Assembly: GCA_026770585.1 (NCBI GenBank)
Contig: MU646349.1
Coordinates: forward strand, 747,760 to 763,137
DNA length: 15,378 bases
Source of the DNA: Baffinella frigidus
Taxonomy: Eukaryota; Cryptophyceae; Cryptomonadales; Baffinellaceae
Direction: 5' to 3'
In this document: piece after piece, positions 14,070 to 15,378 of the stretch
How the letters are laid out: every line of letters starts with the position of its first letter
Numbering within the stretch: position 1 is the stretch's first letter
Position numbers and translations under genes: made by a program
The notes under the pieces: generated by a model
Database searches by the model: none
Told to the model about the DNA's origin: nothing
The model's input: only the letters and a program-made list of their open reading frames with translations

Positions 14070-14099
14070 GCAAAAGTCAACTTTTCAGTTGACTTTTGC
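14070..14099. repeat. Perfect 12-bp stem hairpin
   Basis: GCAAAAGTCAAC, a 6-base loop TTTTCA, then GTTGACTTTTGC. It lies in the 765-nt intron between two exons. Confidence 0.9.
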
Positions 14100-14148
14100 A
14101 CCTGACAAGAGGGAGAGATCTTTCTGACGAGCGGTCTGGACGGGCCTG

Positions 14149-14339
14149 CCACTCGAGAATGCTAGAGGGGCCTATTTACATGTGGGGTTGTAAATATTTG
14201 TACCAGGATAAGGTAAAGTAACCTCCTGACTGTGCAATTTGAGCAGAGTCACGTGACCATTCAACGAAATTTACTACACAAATGTCCACTTTTAAAAGCA
14301 CATCGGTTTTAAATAGGCCCCTCCAGCGTCCTCGAGTGG
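14149..14339. mobile_element. Palindromic MITE-like element with CCACTCGAG ends
   Basis: CCACTCGAGAATGCTAGAGG, GGCCTATTTA at the left; TAAATAGGCCCCTCCAGC, GTCCTCGAGTGG at the right. The interior contains CAACGAAATTTACTACACAA, the core arm of the 1608/8071/8867 elements, here without its partner arm. Confidence 0.8.
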
Positions 14340-14470
14340 TGGCGCGGTCCATACAGTTAAATCTCGAAAAAAGGTTTCACAGGCCCGCCTCGGCAGCTTT
14401 ATTGAAACGGAAAAAAAGGCCGGAATGAAGGCTGGTTTGCAGCAGGAGCTATCCCGAGGTCCGCTCTCGA

Positions 14471-14572
14471 GTCGAGAGGGAACAACTACAAAGGTTGTAA
14501 GGACTTTCACCTGAACCCGAGGCCAGATTCTGGCTTTGACTGTCTTATGTGTGCCGGGCTCCACCGAGAGCG
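14471..14572 (-). repeat. Dispersed repeat copy, right arm of the inverted pair around an exon
   Basis: Reverse complement of 13339-13440 at about 93% by eye. It ends 32 nt before the exon at 14605. Confidence 0.9.
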
Positions 14573-14604
14573 GCGTTCTGACGTGCCAGCCCCCGCGAGG
14601 ACAG

Positions 14605-14657
14605 GTAAAGATCAAGTCGCTAGAAATCAAGCTGCACAAGGCTAAGGCTTCGTGGCT
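14605..14657 (+). CDS. BPI/LBP-like gene, 53-nt exon, I-K-S-L-E-I-K-L-H strand
   Basis: It reads VKIKSLEIKLHKAKASW plus the first two bases of a Leu codon (phase 2 end). In BPI/LBP the segment after the cysteine reads 'H-I-x-S-V-x-V-x-I-x-K-S-K-x-G-W-L'; plant members have 'I-T-I-x-L-x-G-G-x-S-W-x-Y'. The match in strand pattern, the K-A-K turn and the W is close. The acceptor is GAGGACAG (14604); the donor CT/GTGATC is at 14658. If the exon were not spliced here, the frame would hit TGA at once (14659-14661), which supports splicing. Joining to 14885 restores the Leu codon and gives ASWLYNILLNLF. Confidence 0.85.
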
Positions 14658-14884
14658 GTGATCCCCCCCCCCCCGCTACCCCCATTTCCCTCTCGAACAC
14701 AACTATTTTATCGGTGCGGGATCTGCCTCTTCCTCGGGAAAGTTTTTTTGTTTTTCTCTTCCTCGGGAAAGTTTTTCTTTTTTGCACGAACGTGTGGGAA
14801 GTTTTGTGAAGAGAGGCGTGGACAGCGCCGCGTGACTTTCGCGATCCCCAACGACGTTCTCCTCCTGAACCACTTCTCATGTAG
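14658..14884 (+). other. 227-nt intron, GTGATC...ATGTAG
   Basis: It starts with GTGATCCCCCCCCCCC and contains two copies of CTTCCTCGGGAAAGTTTTT. It ends TGAACCACTTCTCATGTAG; CCTGAACCACTTCTCA is echoed just inside the next exon (CCTGAACCTCTTCTCA), another local duplication at a splice site. The phase-2 border restores a Leu codon exactly. Confidence 0.8.
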
Positions 14885-15020
14885 GTACAACATACTCCTG
14901 AACCTCTTCTCAGCGCGCGTCAAGGCAGCTGTCGAAGACTCACTCACTGCGGTCCTCAAGGTCCCGCCCACCCATCCCCCCACGACCTTCAGCGCCAGCT
15001 TGCTGTTGCACACGCCCCAT
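14885..15020 (+). CDS. BPI/LBP-like gene, exon with the WLYN-LF helix
   Basis: One base completes a Leu codon, then YNILLNLFSARVKAAVEDSL, TAVLKVPPTHPP and FSASLLLHTPH. The family has 'W-L-(Y/I)-x-L-F-x-x-x-I-x-x-x-(V/L)-x-x-x-(L/M)' followed by 'L-P-x-x-x-x-(I/V)-D ... (Y/F)-x-L-x-x-P'. The first half is a close match. The PPTHPP...FSASLLLHTP tail fits the second pattern less strictly. The acceptor is CTCATGTAG (14884). The 3' border is uncertain: GTCCCG at 14961 would end the exon after VLK. GTCCTT at 15021 fits a 46-nt pyrimidine-rich intron ending in ATCGCAG (15066) and keeps phase 0, so I prefer it. Confidence 0.75.
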
Positions 15021-15066
15021 GTCCTTTGTTTTGTTTTCCCCTCATTTTTATCTCCCCCATCGCAGG
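15021..15066 (+). other. Candidate 46-nt intron, GTCCTT...CATCGCAG
   Basis: Almost pure pyrimidine (TTTGTTTTGTTTTCCCCTCA and TTTTTATCTCCCCCATCGCAG), phase 0. It is very short beside its kilobase-long neighbours. The donor is weak, so the whole may instead be the 3' part of a longer intron starting at 14961. Confidence 0.45.
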
Positions 15067-15075
15067 AGCCCTCGT
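15067..15075 (+). CDS. Possible start of the next exon, cut by a hairpin element
   Basis: After CATCGCAG the sequence reads GAGCCCTCGT, in phase E-P-S, and then the hairpin element at 15076-15256 begins. Either the element sits in a coding exon, or this acceptor is unused and the next exon lies beyond the window. After the element the frames soon meet TGA and (GA)n. I favour neither reading. Confidence 0.25.
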
Positions 15076-15256
15076 CCACACGAGGCTATCTATGCGAGCA
15101 GAATAAAAGAACTTTTTGAAATGTGTGGGGAAATGATCACGTTTCCGTACGGATGTCCGTACGGAAACATGATCAAATGCTGACTTTTGGCGTGTTTCCT
15201 GGGCAATAATTCAATAATTAACTTATGAATCTGTTCGCATGGATAGCCTCGTGTGG
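15076..15256. mobile_element. CCACACGAGGCTATC hairpin element, copy 2 (181 bp, inverted relative to copy 1)
   Basis: It has the same length as copy 1 and about 95% identity to its reverse complement by eye: CCACACGAGGCTATCTATGC, AATGTGTGGGGAAATGATCA, TTCATAAG complement. The central GATCACGTTTCCGTACGGAT / complement forms a 40-bp hairpin. Flanks CTCGT and CCCGT agree at four of five bases, a possible target duplication. Confidence 0.93.
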
Positions 15257-15280
15257 CCCGTGCTTTCTTTTCTGACGAGT

Positions 15281-15284
<4 letters not shown>

Positions 15285-15317
<33 letters not shown>

Positions 15318-15340
15318 CTGGCGGCGCAGGCGCCCTGGCA

Positions 15341-15378
<38 letters not shown>
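15285..15378. repeat. Two (GA)n tracts separated by a GC-rich 27-mer
   Basis: GA runs at 15285-15314 and 15344-15378 flank GACTGGCGGCGCAGGCGCCC TGGCAG. CTGGCAG/GTGAGA at about 15340 looks like a donor site and could mark a tiny exon or be chance in a GA tract. Confidence 0.9.

Larger units (their letters stand above)
1141..15020 (+). other. Locus of a BPI/LBP/CETP-like lipid-binding protein gene (partial, six recognised exons)
   Basis: Six + strand exons joined at GT...AG borders give about 192 codons in a continuous frame. They read as the N-terminal half of a BPI/LBP/PLTP/CETP family (TULIP-fold) protein. Known members bind lipopolysaccharide or other lipids in an elongated hydrophobic tunnel, usually outside the cell or in endomembranes. 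The exon order matches the family order: N-terminal helix, meander strands, W-x-Y strand with DSG, VEG-x-S-L strand, I-x-x-L-x-I strand, then the WLYN-x-L-x-x-LF helix. Candidate intron lengths are 7253, 2205, 2850, 765 and 227 nt. Intron phases are 0, 0, 0, 0 and 2. The signal peptide and the C-terminal barrel are not visible. A small exon encoding the 'PD' loop between 1223 and 8475 may be missing. The assignment is by motif recall, not by a search, but six independent pieces in the right order and phase make it strong. Confidence 0.8.

Noticed and set aside
13206-14639. Similar peptides (…GTHKTVKARIWPRVQV…) in frames at 13339-13440 (+) and 14471-14572 (-)
   Set aside because: They are the two arms of one inverted DNA repeat. 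The substitutions are not concentrated at third positions, and the third copy at 4043 is disrupted, so selection on protein is not supported.
1-15378. tRNA, rRNA or viral genes
   Set aside because: No cloverleaf, rRNA core motif or viral protein pattern was noticed on either strand; a covariance-model scan was not possible here.

Overview
This is a eukaryotic window, most likely from the nuclear genome of a protist or alga. Coding pieces are short, end at GT...AG borders, and are separated by kilobases of non-coding DNA packed with palindromic elements, minisatellites and (CT)/(GACA) microsatellites. A CCCTAAA-type telomere-like tract lies at 1096-1130. I cannot name the organism. No tRNA, rRNA, bacterial operon, CRISPR array, virus or autonomous transposase was recognised.

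The one gene I can support is on the + strand and is spread over about 14 kb. Six short exons (1141-1222, 8476-8589, 10795-10872, 13723-13839, 14605-14657, 14885-15020) join in compatible phases. In order they resemble the N-terminal barrel of the BPI/LBP/CETP/PLTP lipid-binding family (TULIP fold). The N-terminal helix is followed by the 'Y-x-L-x-x-I-x-x-x-x-x-IPS' strands, a 'W-x-Y ... DSG' strand, a 'VEG-x-S-L' strand, an 'I-K-S-L-E-I-K-L-H-K-A-K-x-x-WLYN-x-L-x-x-LF' segment, and the helix after it. The signal-peptide exon, probably one small exon between 1223 and 8475, and the C-terminal barrel were not found. Coding sequence is only about 4% of the span. The family assignment rests on remembered family patterns and was not searched.

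Layout: 1-1140 holds microsatellites and an inverted/direct repeat block. 1141-1440 is the first recognised exon plus five tandem copies of its 3' end and splice donor. 1441-8394 is a very long candidate intron full of hairpin elements, minisatellites and mosaic duplications. 8395-8820 contains tandem acceptor-like copies, the second exon and a degenerate copy of its donor. 8821-10794 holds another hairpin element, a TGTAGGG-type satellite and further repeats. 10795-13722 is the third exon followed by a repeat block with nested elements. 13723-15020 is the exon cluster. 15021-15378 is a possible 46-nt intron, a hairpin element directly after its acceptor, and (GA)n tracts.

The most striking non-coding content is at least five families of non-autonomous palindromic (MITE-like) elements. 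Several are datable by target-site duplications and by paralogous empty sites inside this same window. A second recurring theme is local duplication of exon/intron junctions. All ORFs outside the listed exons look like chance or low-complexity reading frames.
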